DNA from: Algoriphagus kandeliae
GTDB taxonomy: Bacteria > Bacteroidota > Bacteroidia > Cytophagales > Cyclobacteriaceae
Direction of reading: 5' to 3'
Length of the DNA stretch: 64,000 bases
Assembly (NCBI RefSeq): GCF_004571135.1
Contig: NZ_SPSB01000003.1
Coordinates: 1 to 64,000 of the forward strand
Within the stretch, counting starts at the first letter, position 1; every line of letters begins with the position of its first letter. Made by a program: the position numbers and the translations under genes. Below the pieces are notes generated by a model. The model was not told where the DNA came from and did not search any database. It saw nothing but the letters and a program-made list of their open reading frames with translations. Of the stretch, positions 29,940 through 39,660 are shown one piece after another.

Positions 29940-30059
29940 TCTCTATTCTTTTTGAGAATATTGAGTAATTCTTTTCTTTGGGCTGAATTGATCTTAGGGA
30001 AATCAATCCAAACTACTTTGCTTTTCATTGATTAAGGCATTCCTTATATCCTACTTGAA

Positions 30060-31622
30060 TTATTTTTTAATCAAAATTGCCTCAAGTTCTTCCAAAGACT
30101 TGTTTTTGGTTTCGGGCACCATCCATATCACAAAGAAGAATCCTACCGCTGCAAAGAGTCCATAGATCATGAAGGTGTTGCTTATCCCCATTGTATCCAA
30201 TTGCCAAGGGAAAAACTGCTGAACCAAATAACTGATCAATGAATTGATAAAGCCCACAAAGGAAATAGCCGCTCCTTTGATTTTGATTGGGAAAAGTTCA
30301 GAAAACAACACCCACATCACAGGACCTATTGAAATGGCAAAAGAGGCTACAAAACCTAATATCCCTACAAGGATCAGTGTTGGATTCATTTGTATAGCTG
30401 CCGTGATCAAATTCGATTCAAAGGTCAGGGCATCTTTTTCTCCCAAGCTTTCTCTAATCGCTTCCTTGAAACTTACATCGTCATCGAATACATTTCCGAT
30501 CATTGGCACCAAGCTTTCTTGATTAATCTCTTGAGGAAGGTTTTTCACAGAATCGGCAGTAAGTTGATAGGTCGCATCGCCAAAGCCATAAGCCAATAAT
30601 CCCATACAAACAGCGATCCCTGCGAGGCCGAACAATAACAAAGGTTTCCTCCCTAATCTATCAATGAACAAAATGGCCAATACCGTAAATACCAAATTGG
30701 TCAGACCAACCAGAATTGCTTGAATAAAGGAAGCATCTGTCCCGATTCCCGATTGCTCAAAAATCATAGGAGCATAAAAAAAGACAGAATTGATTCCGGT
30801 GATTTGCTGAAGGATTGCGACCACTACCCCGATAATCAGCACCAATCGATAGGCAGGTTTGAAAAATTCGGTCAGTTTGACCTTTTCCTTATCCTTTTCC
30901 TCATGAATGCTTCGAATCGCATCGTTGATTTGTTTTTGAGAATCTTCCAAATCAGTGAATTGATTCATTATCAACAAAGCTTGATCGGTCTGACCTTTCA
31001 TTACCAACCAACGCGGACTTTTGGGGACAAAAAATAATCCTATATAAAACAAGACGGCAGGTAAAAATTCTAGCCCTAGCATCCATCTCCAGTTCCACTT
31101 TTCAAAACCCAAAGCTAAAGCCCAATCAGATTGAGAATCTCCTAATTGCAAAATCAGATAATTGGTGAAAAATGCGACAGAGATACCGATCACAATATTC
31201 AATTGATTGAAGGAAACCAACCTTCCTCTCATGGCAGGCGGGGCGATTTCAGCAATATACATAGGAGCCAAAATCAAGGATGCTCCCACACCGAAGCCTC
31301 CTATCATACGTGCAATCACTAAAGTCAAAAAATCCGGAGCTATGGCAGAACCAAACGCACTTACCGCATACAGAATAGCGGCTAACTGTAGAACTTTTCG
31401 CCTACCATAGCGATCACTCAAAGGCCCGGATACGATCATAGCTAAAGTAGCTGTCAAAGTAAGGGAGGCCACAGACCATCCCAATTCCAACTTAGTCAAG
31501 TCAAATTCTGTCTCAATAAACTTGACTACTCCTGAGATAACGGAGGCATCAAAGCCCATTAGAAATCCACCAAGGGCTACGATTAGAGAAATTCTAACCG
31601 TGTAGGATTGCCTGTTTGTCAT
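30060..31622 (-). CDS. MFS sugar porter with extended periplasmic loop
   Basis: This 520-residue inner-membrane transporter has 12 helices. Sugar-porter signatures are DRYGRRKVLQ, PKSPRWLV, QQITGINSVFFYAP (helix 7), DRLGRKPLLL and VPETKNKSLEELE at the C-terminus. It resembles XylE/GalP-type proton-sugar symporters. A polar insert at about 349-412, rich in Asp and Glu, lies between helices 9 and 10; that loop is short in E. coli XylE. The neighbouring sensor/regulator gene, read divergently after a 330-bp gap, may control it. The substrate is unknown. Confidence 0.9.
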   Translation of the reverse strand: MTNRQSYTVRISLIVALGGFLMGFDASVISGVVKFIETEFDLTKLELGWSVASLTLTATLAMIVSGPLSDRYGRRKVLQLAAILYAVSAFGSAIAPDFLTLVIARMIGGFGVGASLILAPMYIAEIAPPAMRGRLVSFNQLNIVIGISVAFFTNYLILQLGDSQSDWALALGFEKWNWRWMLGLEFLPAVLFYIGLFFVPKSPRWLVMKGQTDQALLIMNQFTDLEDSQKQINDAIRSIHEEKDKEKVKLTEFFKPAYRLVLIIGVVVAILQQITGINSVFFYAPMIFEQSGIGTDASFIQAILVGLTNLVFTVLAILFIDRLGRKPLLLFGLAGIAVCMGLLAYGFGDATYQLTADSVKNLPQEINQESLVPMIGNVFDDDVSFKEAIRESLGEKDALTFESNLITAAIQMNPTLILVGILGFVASFAISIGPVMWVLFSELFPIKIKGAAISFVGFINSLISYLVQQFFPWQLDTMGISNTFMIYGLFAAVGFFFVIWMVPETKNKSLEELEAILIKK

Positions 31623-31952
31623 AGTATTTTGGGTTAGGCATTTAGGTCTAATTTATACATCCCGATTTCACCGAGAGAATTCTATTTTAATTTTAACTAG
31701 ACGATTTTTAATAATCCATTCTTAGAAAGATACAATTCATAATGCATCTATTCTTAAAACTATCAAAACATCTAGCTACAGAAAACTACATCAAGTACTC
31801 CGAAACAATTTCACAAAAAATTATCAGAAAAATAAAAAATGGCCTCCATGAGCAAATAGACCTCCCTTCTATTTCAAAAAAACACTGCTTATAATTATAG
31901 GACCCACATCAAGCTGATTATATTTAATACCTGAACCCAATTTGATTGATCT
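31623..31952. other. Divergent intergenic region, no gene seen
   Basis: This 330-bp AT-rich stretch separates the divergent transporter and sensor-regulator genes. No ORF with a recognisable product, tRNA or terminator hairpin was found. It most likely holds two promoters and operator sites, but no clear TAnnTTTG box was identified on either strand. Confidence 0.5.
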
Positions 31953-34835
31953 ATGAGACAATGGCTCATCAGTTTTCTATTTTTTGTTTATAGCTGGCAA
32001 GTTGTAGCGCAAGCCCCCGGACTCCCATTTTCAAAATTCTACTCCACCATTGAATATCAAGGTGGGATTCAAAATTTTGCTTTCACCCAAAGCACCTCCG
32101 GTTTAATTTATGTCGCCAACAATTTTGGACTTTTGGAATATGATGGATCGGAATGGAGACGCTATTCCTTACCGAATAGTACTAAAATTCGAGACGTAGC
32201 TATAGATGAAACTGGCAACATTTATGTGTCCGGCCAAGCAGAATTTGGATTTTTTAAGCCTGATCAAAAGGGATATCTCACCTACCATTCCTTGTCTCAA
32301 AAACTTCCCGAAACAAGCAAAAACCTAGAAGAGATATGGAAAATCTATTTTATAAGAGACCTCGTAATCTTCTGTACTTTTGATGAACTATTTCTTTTTG
32401 ATAAAAATCAGGAACTTGTTTCAATTATCGATCGAGAGGAGGATTTTGAAAGTTTCCACCTCGCAAATAACAATCTCTATGTAAACCAAAAAGAAAACGG
32501 GTTGCTCTTTTTAGAAAATCAGGATCTCCTTTCTCTAAAGAGTGGGGATTTCTTTGCTGATAAGCTTTTGGCGGGATTTATTTCTCTTTCAAATAACAGT
32601 CACCTAGCCTTTTCCCGCAATCAAGGCATTTTCGAAATCGCAGGAAACGAAATAAGACCTTGGCTGGCCAAACTTCCTCAAGGAGTTCAAATCAATGAAG
32701 CCAAGCTTCTAAAAAATGGAAATATCGCGATTGGTACACAGCGACACGGACTATTTATTTTTAATCAAAACGGGGAGAATTTATTAGAAATGAATAAGGA
32801 AAATGGGTTGAGGAACAATTCCATTTTATCCCTATTTGAAGACATTTCGGGAAATCTCTGGATCGGGCACAATAATGGAATCACCCTTCTAGAACTTAGC
32901 CTTCCTTTCCGCCTTATAGATCAATTTTCAGGACTTCCGGGAACAGGATATGATGCATTCTTGAAAGATCAGAAAATATATTATGGAACGAATTATGGTC
33001 TTTTTGTAGAAGAATTTGATCCAAATACCACCAACGAAATCACGCCTTTAGAAGGAGGAACGGGCCAAGTTTACCAAATCACCCAAATTCAAAATAAGCT
33101 TCTTTCCGCTCAAAATGATGGGGCATTCTTAATCGAAAACGGAAAGGCAAGCTTCATAGGAGGCCCCACTGGAATCTGGAATTTCCAGCCTCTAAAAGAT
33201 CATCCAGAACTCATCATCAGTGGAAGTTATAGCGGCATTTTACTTTTTGAAATCAAAAATAATTCGGTTCGGTTTCTCCGAAAACTGAAAGGTTTTGATG
33301 AATCCTCTCGCTTAATCGAACAGGATAGCAATGGAGACATTTGGATGGCTCATGGATATAAGGGCATTTATCGATTAAAACTGAATGAGTCTTTGGACTC
33401 TGTCAGTTACCAATACTATGGAAATGAATCTGGGTTACCCACTACACTTTTGAATTCGGTTTGGAAGCTAAATAATGAACTAGTCTTTTCCACCGAATAT
33501 GGATTGTATCGCTATAATCAGGATCAAGATAAATTCGAAAAGGATCCCAATTTTGAACGGTATTTTGAGCCAGATTTTCTAGCTACAAGCATAATCGAAG
33601 ATCCTTTGGGAAATATTTTCTACTTAGGAGAAAAAGAAGTAGGTGTGTTGGAAAAGCAAATCAATGGGACCTACACCAAAAACTATCAAATATTCAATAA
33701 GATCAAACCTTTCCTAAATGATGATCTTCAGAAAATATCTCTCATCCGAGCTAACGAAGTGTTATTTGCTGCTAATGAGGGATTTATATGGTACAAACTA
33801 GATAAAAACTTTAATCCTTCTATCTCCTACCCGACTTTGATCCGGTCTGTTTACGTGACCGGTGCTTCAGATTCTTTGATTTCTCAGGGAAATTATTTTA
33901 GAATCGATACTATTGAAAACCCCCAAACAAGGGAAGATTTTCCAGTTATACCGTATCAACATGCTAATTTGAGATTCGAAGCCAGCAATCCCATTCCAAA
34001 CAATGAAAACACCACCCAATTTCAGTTTTGGCTGGAAGGACTGGAAGATGGGTATGGAGAATGGACTACTAAGAGAGATAAGGCCTACACCAATTTAAGA
34101 GAGGGTAATTACACCTTCCATGTGCGAAGCAAAAATATTTATGGGGAGATTTCTGAAGAAGATCGCTATTCCTTCAAAGTTCTTCCACCTTGGTACAGAA
34201 GCACAATCGCCTACTTGCTTTACACGATTCTTGGTATTCTCCTTTTATACTTACTTGTCAAGTATCTCGATAAGCGGATGAAAAAAGAAGCCGCTCAAAT
34301 CAAAGCTGCTCAGACGAAGGTCATTCAGCAAAAAGAAAAGGACCTCAAAACATCAAAACAGGAAATTGAGCGCCTCAAAACAGAAAAGCTCAAATCAGAA
34401 ATTCAAAGCAAAAACAAGGAGCTTGCTTCTGCTACCATGCATTTGATCAATAAGAATGGGTTTATCGTTCAGACCAAATCTCATTTGAACACCATCATCA
34501 AAAAGAGCAAAAACCAAGAGGTCAAAAACGAAATCAATAAGATCATTCAAAGCATAGAAAAAAATATTGCCGGTGATAAGGATTGGGAACAGTTTGAAAT
34601 GCACTTCGATGAAGTTCATGGTGACTTCATGAGTAGATTCAAAACGGCATATCCTGATTTGAGTCCTCAAGAGATCAAGCTGAGCGCCTATCTAAGGATG
34701 AATCTTTCTTCGAAGGAAATCGCCAATTTGATGAATATTACTATTCGAGGGGTGGAAATTGCTCGATATAGATTGCGTAAAAAAATCCAATTGGAACGCT
34801 CAGAAAATCTTCAGGAATTCATCTTAAAATTCTGA
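31953..34835 (+). CDS. Membrane-tethered one-component regulator (sensor propeller, Y_Y_Y, LuxR-type HTH)
   Basis: This 960-residue protein has a signal peptide (MRQWLISFLFFVYSWQVVAQ). About 700 residues of two-component-regulator propeller repeats follow (patterns such as GNLWIGHNNGITLLE and GDIWMAHGYKGIYRL). Next are a Y_Y_Y domain (about 690-745; FWLEGLEDGYGEW, REGNYTFHVRSKN), one membrane helix (about 750-768), a long coiled coil (about 772-835) and a C-terminal LuxR/GerE-like HTH (about 900-950; LSPQEIKLSAYLRMNLSSKEIANLM). There is no kinase or receiver domain, so a periplasmic signal would pass straight to the DNA-binding domain. Regulation of the adjacent sugar porter is inferred. Confidence 0.88.
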   Translation: MRQWLISFLFFVYSWQVVAQAPGLPFSKFYSTIEYQGGIQNFAFTQSTSGLIYVANNFGLLEYDGSEWRRYSLPNSTKIRDVAIDETGNIYVSGQAEFGFFKPDQKGYLTYHSLSQKLPETSKNLEEIWKIYFIRDLVIFCTFDELFLFDKNQELVSIIDREEDFESFHLANNNLYVNQKENGLLFLENQDLLSLKSGDFFADKLLAGFISLSNNSHLAFSRNQGIFEIAGNEIRPWLAKLPQGVQINEAKLLKNGNIAIGTQRHGLFIFNQNGENLLEMNKENGLRNNSILSLFEDISGNLWIGHNNGITLLELSLPFRLIDQFSGLPGTGYDAFLKDQKIYYGTNYGLFVEEFDPNTTNEITPLEGGTGQVYQITQIQNKLLSAQNDGAFLIENGKASFIGGPTGIWNFQPLKDHPELIISGSYSGILLFEIKNNSVRFLRKLKGFDESSRLIEQDSNGDIWMAHGYKGIYRLKLNESLDSVSYQYYGNESGLPTTLLNSVWKLNNELVFSTEYGLYRYNQDQDKFEKDPNFERYFEPDFLATSIIEDPLGNIFYLGEKEVGVLEKQINGTYTKNYQIFNKIKPFLNDDLQKISLIRANEVLFAANEGFIWYKLDKNFNPSISYPTLIRSVYVTGASDSLISQGNYFRIDTIENPQTREDFPVIPYQHANLRFEASNPIPNNENTTQFQFWLEGLEDGYGEWTTKRDKAYTNLREGNYTFHVRSKNIYGEISEEDRYSFKVLPPWYRSTIAYLLYTILGILLLYLLVKYLDKRMKKEAAQIKAAQTKVIQQKEKDLKTSKQEIERLKTEKLKSEIQSKNKELASATMHLINKNGFIVQTKSHLNTIIKKSKNQEVKNEINKIIQSIEKNIAGDKDWEQFEMHFDEVHGDFMSRFKTAYPDLSPQEIKLSAYLRMNLSSKEIANLMNITIRGVEIARYRLRKKIQLERSENLQEFILKF

Positions 34836-35624
34836 TGCCGAAGAAGAAGATTCGGGGGTATCCTTACCCCCGATTTTTGTAATCAAATAAATCATCAATC
34901 CGATCTGCCCAATTTCTGCTAAAGTCAGAGGAATCAAACTCAAAAAAGCTGCAATACCAGTGAACATGAGCATTCCGCCAATTATGGTAAGAACTCCAAC
35001 GATTAATGGAATGGTAGAAAAACGATTTTTAAAAGCCGTAAATGCCATCCCTAATAAGACATAAAAAAGACCGAAAGAGCTCAATTTGACCATATAATAG
35101 TCTCCTAGACTTAACAAATCTGTCTGCAAAGCAATAATATCTGCTAAAAACCACACGATATTGGCAGCTATCATCACCCAAGCACCAATCTTTAGGAAAG
35201 AGTTTGAAAAAAACTGAGCGAGCTTTAGCCAGGCCAGCATAAAAAGGATGTGACCCAGATAAGTGAAAACTTTTATCATTGAAAAAGCATTTCTACTGAT
35301 TTCCTCTTTGCCCCCGATAAATTCCAATTCAAATCCAATTTCAAAAATGGATGAGAAGAAATAAACCAATCCGGCAGCAATTCCTAAATAGATGAAAGAA
35401 TGGCTTTTAAACCTTTTTTCATCCCCTAATTCTAATTCAGTTCCTTGAAAACCCAAAGCCTCGAACAAGGCCTTAACCGTGTAAGACCTTGGCGTAACTT
35501 CACCTGCTTCGATTCTTTGAATGGTTCGGACATTTAGATTACACTTTTCGACCAACTCTTCTTGGGTCATTCCTTTGGCCTTTCTCATCTCAGAGATTTT
35601 TTTGCCTAATTCTGGTTGTTTCAT
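34824..35624 (-). CDS. XRE-family HTH regulator with membrane domain
   Basis: This is about 266 residues from the ATG at 35624 (MKQPELGKKISEMRKAKGMT). The frame is open to an ATG at 35651, but the extra nine residues look unstructured. An HTH_3 domain covers about residues 6-60 (MTQEELVEKCNLNVRTIQRIEAGEVTPRSY). Six hydrophobic segments follow (about 80-250), so the DNA-binding domain is anchored to the inner membrane. The signal sensed is unknown. Its 3' end overlaps that of the convergent propeller regulator by 12 bp. Confidence 0.8.
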   Translation of the reverse strand: MKQPELGKKISEMRKAKGMTQEELVEKCNLNVRTIQRIEAGEVTPRSYTVKALFEALGFQGTELELGDEKRFKSHSFIYLGIAAGLVYFFSSIFEIGFELEFIGGKEEISRNAFSMIKVFTYLGHILFMLAWLKLAQFFSNSFLKIGAWVMIAANIVWFLADIIALQTDLLSLGDYYMVKLSSFGLFYVLLGMAFTAFKNRFSTIPLIVGVLTIIGGMLMFTGIAAFLSLIPLTLAEIGQIGLMIYLITKIGGKDTPESSSSASEF

Positions 35625-35780
35625 TTTGTAATAGTTTTTTGATTTAACCATGGCAATTTCTCAGATATGAATTTGCAAAAGGGCGAAATTGAGGCGGAAT
35701 TAACCCGACATTTACCCGACATTCTTTGATTTGAGCTAAAATAAGGGAATAATACACCGGTTTGAAATTTTTCCAAACAA

Positions 35781-36647
35781 TCAAATCAAGGCTAGCACTT
35801 TTCTCAAAGCTGGATTTCTATTGGTTGGTTTCCAAATTACAGATAGCTCTGTGAATTGAGGAATCCCGGGAATCTCCATGAATCGAACATTCAAATTATA
35901 TCCCTCTTTGAGGGAGGTTGGTATAATCGCCACTCCCAATCCATTTTCTACCAATCGAAAAATTGTCAAGGCATGAACGGATTTATGTTTGACCCGAGGA
36001 TTAAAACCAGCTTCCCGGAAAATCCCCATGATTTGTTCATAATAGTGATTCGAATAATCTGAAGAAAAAAGTATAAATGATTCTTCCGCAAACTGACTTA
36101 AAGAATCAAATTTATCAGGATGAATCGGATGCTCCGAAGGAACTACCAAGGAAAAACTATCCCTGAAAACCGCCTTCATCTGCAAATCCTGAGGAACTGT
36201 CGCTAATCGAACGAAGCCCAAATCCAACTTGTCCTTCTGAATCATTTCCACTTGGACTTGATTGCTCAATTCCTCCAAACTGGTGGAAATCAATGATTGC
36301 TCAGCATTCAACCGACTCAGAATATCAGGGATCACTCGATTAGAGGCAGATCCCAAAAATCCAATTCGTAATTCTCCGATTTTCCCCTGCGAAATCTCCT
36401 GAAGTTGATGTTTTACATTTTCAAGATGGTTGAGCACAAAGGCAACTTCTTCCTTCAAGTAGTTCCCTGCAGCAGTACATGCCACATGTTTTTTATCCCG
36501 CTCAAAAAGTTGTACTCCCAATTCTTGCTCTAATTGCTTGATCTGACGACTTAGGCCCGGTTGGGAAATAAAGAGGCGCTCAGCTGCTTTTCGATAGTTC
36601 AATTCCTCTGCCACAGCTTGGAAATAGTGTAAATGTCGAAGTTCCAT
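35781..36647 (-). CDS. LysR-family regulator, probably of the hut operon
   Basis: This 288-residue protein starts with the LysR HTH (MELRHLHYFQAVAEELNYRKAAERL, with SQPGLSRQIKQLEQELGVQLFERDKK). A periplasmic-binding-like effector domain follows (about 90-288). It is divergent from hutH with 143 bp between starts, the classic layout of a LysR regulator and its target. Histidine or urocanate as co-inducer is plausible but inferred; most characterised hut operons use HutC or HutP instead. Confidence 0.85.
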   Translation of the reverse strand: MELRHLHYFQAVAEELNYRKAAERLFISQPGLSRQIKQLEQELGVQLFERDKKHVACTAAGNYLKEEVAFVLNHLENVKHQLQEISQGKIGELRIGFLGSASNRVIPDILSRLNAEQSLISTSLEELSNQVQVEMIQKDKLDLGFVRLATVPQDLQMKAVFRDSFSLVVPSEHPIHPDKFDSLSQFAEESFILFSSDYSNHYYEQIMGIFREAGFNPRVKHKSVHALTIFRLVENGLGVAIIPTSLKEGYNLNVRFMEIPGIPQFTELSVIWKPTNRNPALRKVLALI

Positions 36648-36689
36648 TGATAACTACAGATTATTAATTATTGATAAAAATAGTATCAA
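36647..36689. promoter_or_regulatory. Candidate LysR operator with TTGATA/TATCAA repeats
   Basis: A perfect dyad TTGATA-AAAATAG-TATCAA lies at 36671-36689. A third half-site, TTGATA, lies at 36647-36652, exactly 24 bp upstream. The dyad contains the T-N11-A pattern expected of LysR-type boxes. It sits between the LysR start and hutH and just upstream of the hutH -7 box. Confidence 0.55.
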
Positions 36690-36709
36690 AAAGCATCAAT
36701 GTAAAACTC

Positions 36710-36717
36710 TATCTTTG
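36710..36717 (+). promoter_or_regulatory. -7 promoter element (TATCTTTG) of the hut operon
   Basis: TATCTTTG matches TAnnTTTG and lies about 75 bp before the hutH ATG, 21 bp after the TTGATA/TATCAA dyad. Activation by a bound LysR protein would fit this geometry. Confidence 0.55.
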
Positions 36718-36790
36718 ATGAGGACTGAGGATCAATCCAAATCCTTGAAAATCAACAAAATAGAAAAAGTATTTCCTTCCATATACACTG

Positions 36791-38356
36791 ATGAATACAT
36801 TTTATTACGGCCAAGATCATTTAACTGCATCCATCGCTTTAAAACTAGCCAGAAAAGAAATACGGGGTGATTTTAGCCCTGAAACAATAGAAAAGGTTAA
36901 AAATTCTTCAGAGGCAGTAGCTAAAATTGCTCAAGGAGATAAAGCGGTTTATGGAATCAATACTGGCTTTGGTCCGCTATGTACTAGCATCATTTCTCCT
37001 GAGCAAACCACTACCTTGCAAGAAAACTTGCTAAAAAGTCATGCAGTAGGCGTAGGTGATCCAATTGATCAGGAAATCAGTAAGTTGATGATGGTTTTAA
37101 AAATCCATGCATTAGCTCAGGGATTTTCTGGAGTTCGATTAGAAACTTTGGAGCGGATTCATTGGATGCTCGAACATGAAATCATCCCTCTCGTTCCCAG
37201 CCAAGGATCCGTAGGTGCCTCAGGAGATTTGGCTCCACTCTCCCATTTATTTCTCCCTTTAATCGGACATGGAAAAGTTTATTTTGAAGGAAAAATACAT
37301 GCTACTGAGAAAGTACTTCGCCAATTCAATAAGACTGCTTTAGCATTGGGGCCCAAGGAAGGATTGGCCTTGATTAACGGAACCCAATTTATGGCAGCCC
37401 ATGGTGTTCGAATTGTAGAAAAGTTTCATAACCTTCTGAATAATGCATCCCTTACCGGGGCCTTGATGATTGAAGGATTGATGGGCTCTGCCAAACCTTT
37501 CTCCTCCGATCTCCATAAGCTACGACCATTTGCAGGAAACCAGCACGTTGCACAAACTATAGCCAATTTATTGGTCGGTTCTGAAATCGTAGTTTCTCAT
37601 TTAAACTGCACTCGAGTTCAAGACCCTTATTCCCTTCGATGCATTCCTCAAGTACATGGTGCTAGTTGGAATGCTTGGCTGCACTTGAAGGAAACCCTCG
37701 AAATTGAAATCAATTCTGTGACTGATAACCCTGTCGTTTTCACAGAGGATCACACGATTTCTGGAGGTAATTTCCACGGACAGCCCATTGCATTAACATT
37801 TGACTATGCCTGTTTAGCCATTTCTGAAATCGGAAATATTTCAGACCGTCGAATTTATCTATCCATCGAAGGCGATACCCCGGGTGTACCGAAATTATTG
37901 CTTAAAGAAACTGGCCTAAATTCAGGGTTGATGATACCTCAGTACACCACCGCAGCTTTGGCATCAGAAAATAAAAGCCTCTGTTTTCCAGCTTCAGCAG
38001 ACTCTATCCCCACTTCTTTGGGACAAGAAGATCATGTCAGTATGGGGAGTATTGGAGGAAGGAAGGCACTGCGGGTATTAGAAAATGTAGAGAAAATCCT
38101 GGGAATCGAGCTTTTTTATGCTGTTCAGGCGATGGATTTTCATCAACCTTTAAAATCAGGGCCAATTCTTCAAAAAATTTATGAATTTGTAAGATCACGC
38201 ATCCAACCTATCACAGAGGATAGAATCATGTCTGAAGATATGGAGGAAGCAATTCAACTAATTCAAAATGGTGAGTTGGTCAAGCTTGCTAATAGCCTGG
38301 CAAAAGAAAAAAACCTTCCTTACCAGACGCCTTGGACAGAAAAATTTGATTTTTAA
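36791..38356 (+). CDS. hutH: Histidine ammonia-lyase
   Basis: This 521-residue cytoplasmic enzyme deaminates L-histidine to urocanate. The self-formed MIO cofactor tripeptide is Ala143-Ser144-Gly145 within GSVGASGDLAPLSH. Other family motifs are YGINTGFGPLC (about 54-64), the NGTQFMAAHG helix, VQDPYSLRCIPQVHG and SVTDNPVVF. The length is usual. It is the first gene of hutHIUG, and hutI starts 13 bp after it. Confidence 0.95.
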   Translation: MNTFYYGQDHLTASIALKLARKEIRGDFSPETIEKVKNSSEAVAKIAQGDKAVYGINTGFGPLCTSIISPEQTTTLQENLLKSHAVGVGDPIDQEISKLMMVLKIHALAQGFSGVRLETLERIHWMLEHEIIPLVPSQGSVGASGDLAPLSHLFLPLIGHGKVYFEGKIHATEKVLRQFNKTALALGPKEGLALINGTQFMAAHGVRIVEKFHNLLNNASLTGALMIEGLMGSAKPFSSDLHKLRPFAGNQHVAQTIANLLVGSEIVVSHLNCTRVQDPYSLRCIPQVHGASWNAWLHLKETLEIEINSVTDNPVVFTEDHTISGGNFHGQPIALTFDYACLAISEIGNISDRRIYLSIEGDTPGVPKLLLKETGLNSGLMIPQYTTAALASENKSLCFPASADSIPTSLGQEDHVSMGSIGGRKALRVLENVEKILGIELFYAVQAMDFHQPLKSGPILQKIYEFVRSRIQPITEDRIMSEDMEEAIQLIQNGELVKLANSLAKEKNLPYQTPWTEKFDF

Positions 38357-38369
38357 TTAAAGCTGAGCC

Positions 38370-39626
38370 ATGAAAAACCAACAATTAATCGGACCGATTT
38401 CTCAATTAATCACCTTAAATAACCTGCCGTTAAAAGGAGCTATTTCTGATGAACAATTGGAAATAATACCTCATGCAGGAATATGGATTAAGGATGATCA
38501 AATCCTGGAAGTTGGAAGTTATGAGAGCCTTCGAAAGAAAGTTGATTGGAATGAAACCGCCAGAAAATACATTGAGGGAAATTATGTAGCTCTTCCGGGA
38601 TTGGTCGATTGCCATACCCACATCTGTTTTGGAGGAAGCAGGGCGAAGGATTTTGCTATGCGAAATGAAGGAAAAAGCTATTTGGAAATCGCAGAATCGG
38701 GAGGCGGAATTTGGGATACCGTAAAAGAAACAAGAGCCTTATCGGCAAACGATTTGGCAAAAGTCACTCAATCTAGGGCAGAGCGACATCTTGCGGAGGG
38801 AGTTACCACCATTGAGGTAAAAAGTGGCTATGGACTTTCTATTTCGGAGGAAATAAAAATGCTCAGTGCCATCCAAAAAGCCAACAATCGAATAGCTGCA
38901 GACTTGATTCCAACTTGTTTGGCCGCCCACACTCTTCCGAAAGACTGGGAAGGCAGCAAAGAGGAATACATCAAAGAAATTACAGAAAAACTTCTACCTC
39001 TTCTACAGAAACAAATGCTTTGTAAGCGGGTGGATGCCTTTGTGGAAAAATCTGCTTTTTCACCGGAGGAGGTAATCCCCTATTTCCAAAAAGCTAAGGA
39101 ATTGGGATTCGATATTACAGTTCATGCCGATCAATTTTCCGTTGGGGGCTCAGCACTTGCTGTAAAACTAGGAGCAATTTCAGCGGACCATTTGGAAGCT
39201 TCGGGAGAAAAAGAAATTGAATTATTGGCCAAATCAAATACAATTTCAGTTGCTTTACCAGGCGCGAGTCTGGGTTTGGGATGTGGCTTCACCCCTGCCA
39301 GAAAAATCTTGGATCGGGGAGGAAGCTTAGCCATTGCTTCAGACTGGAATCCGGGTTCGGCTCCGATGGGAGATTTATTAACTCAGGCAAGCATATTGGC
39401 AACTTTTGAAAAGCTCGGCACTGCAGAAGTTTTCGCGGGTATCACCTTCCGTGCGGCGGCGGCTTTAGGATTGCAGGATCGAGGAAGATTAGCTGCAGGC
39501 CAACTTGCTGATTTTGTGTTATTCCCCACCTCTGATTATCGAGAAATTCTTTACCAACAAGGAAAATTGAAACCGGAAATGGTCTGGAAATCAGGTAAAA
39601 AAGTAACTGGAAAATCGAAAGACTAA
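38370..39626 (+). CDS. hutI: Imidazolonepropionase
   Basis: This 418-residue amidohydrolase opens imidazolone-5-propionate to N-formimidoyl-L-glutamate. Metal ligands are in LVDCHTHICFGGSR (about 77-90), and VHADQF, SADHLEA and ASDWNPGSAP match the amidohydrolase metal and substrate sites. The motif YLEIAESGGGIWDTVKETR is specific to HutI. It lies between hutH and hutU in one transcript. Confidence 0.95.
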   Translation: MKNQQLIGPISQLITLNNLPLKGAISDEQLEIIPHAGIWIKDDQILEVGSYESLRKKVDWNETARKYIEGNYVALPGLVDCHTHICFGGSRAKDFAMRNEGKSYLEIAESGGGIWDTVKETRALSANDLAKVTQSRAERHLAEGVTTIEVKSGYGLSISEEIKMLSAIQKANNRIAADLIPTCLAAHTLPKDWEGSKEEYIKEITEKLLPLLQKQMLCKRVDAFVEKSAFSPEEVIPYFQKAKELGFDITVHADQFSVGGSALAVKLGAISADHLEASGEKEIELLAKSNTISVALPGASLGLGCGFTPARKILDRGGSLAIASDWNPGSAPMGDLLTQASILATFEKLGTAEVFAGITFRAAAALGLQDRGRLAAGQLADFVLFPTSDYREILYQQGKLKPEMVWKSGKKVTGKSKD

Positions 39627-39660
39627 ATCGCCAGCACTCTAGTCAAATAACAAAACGAGC

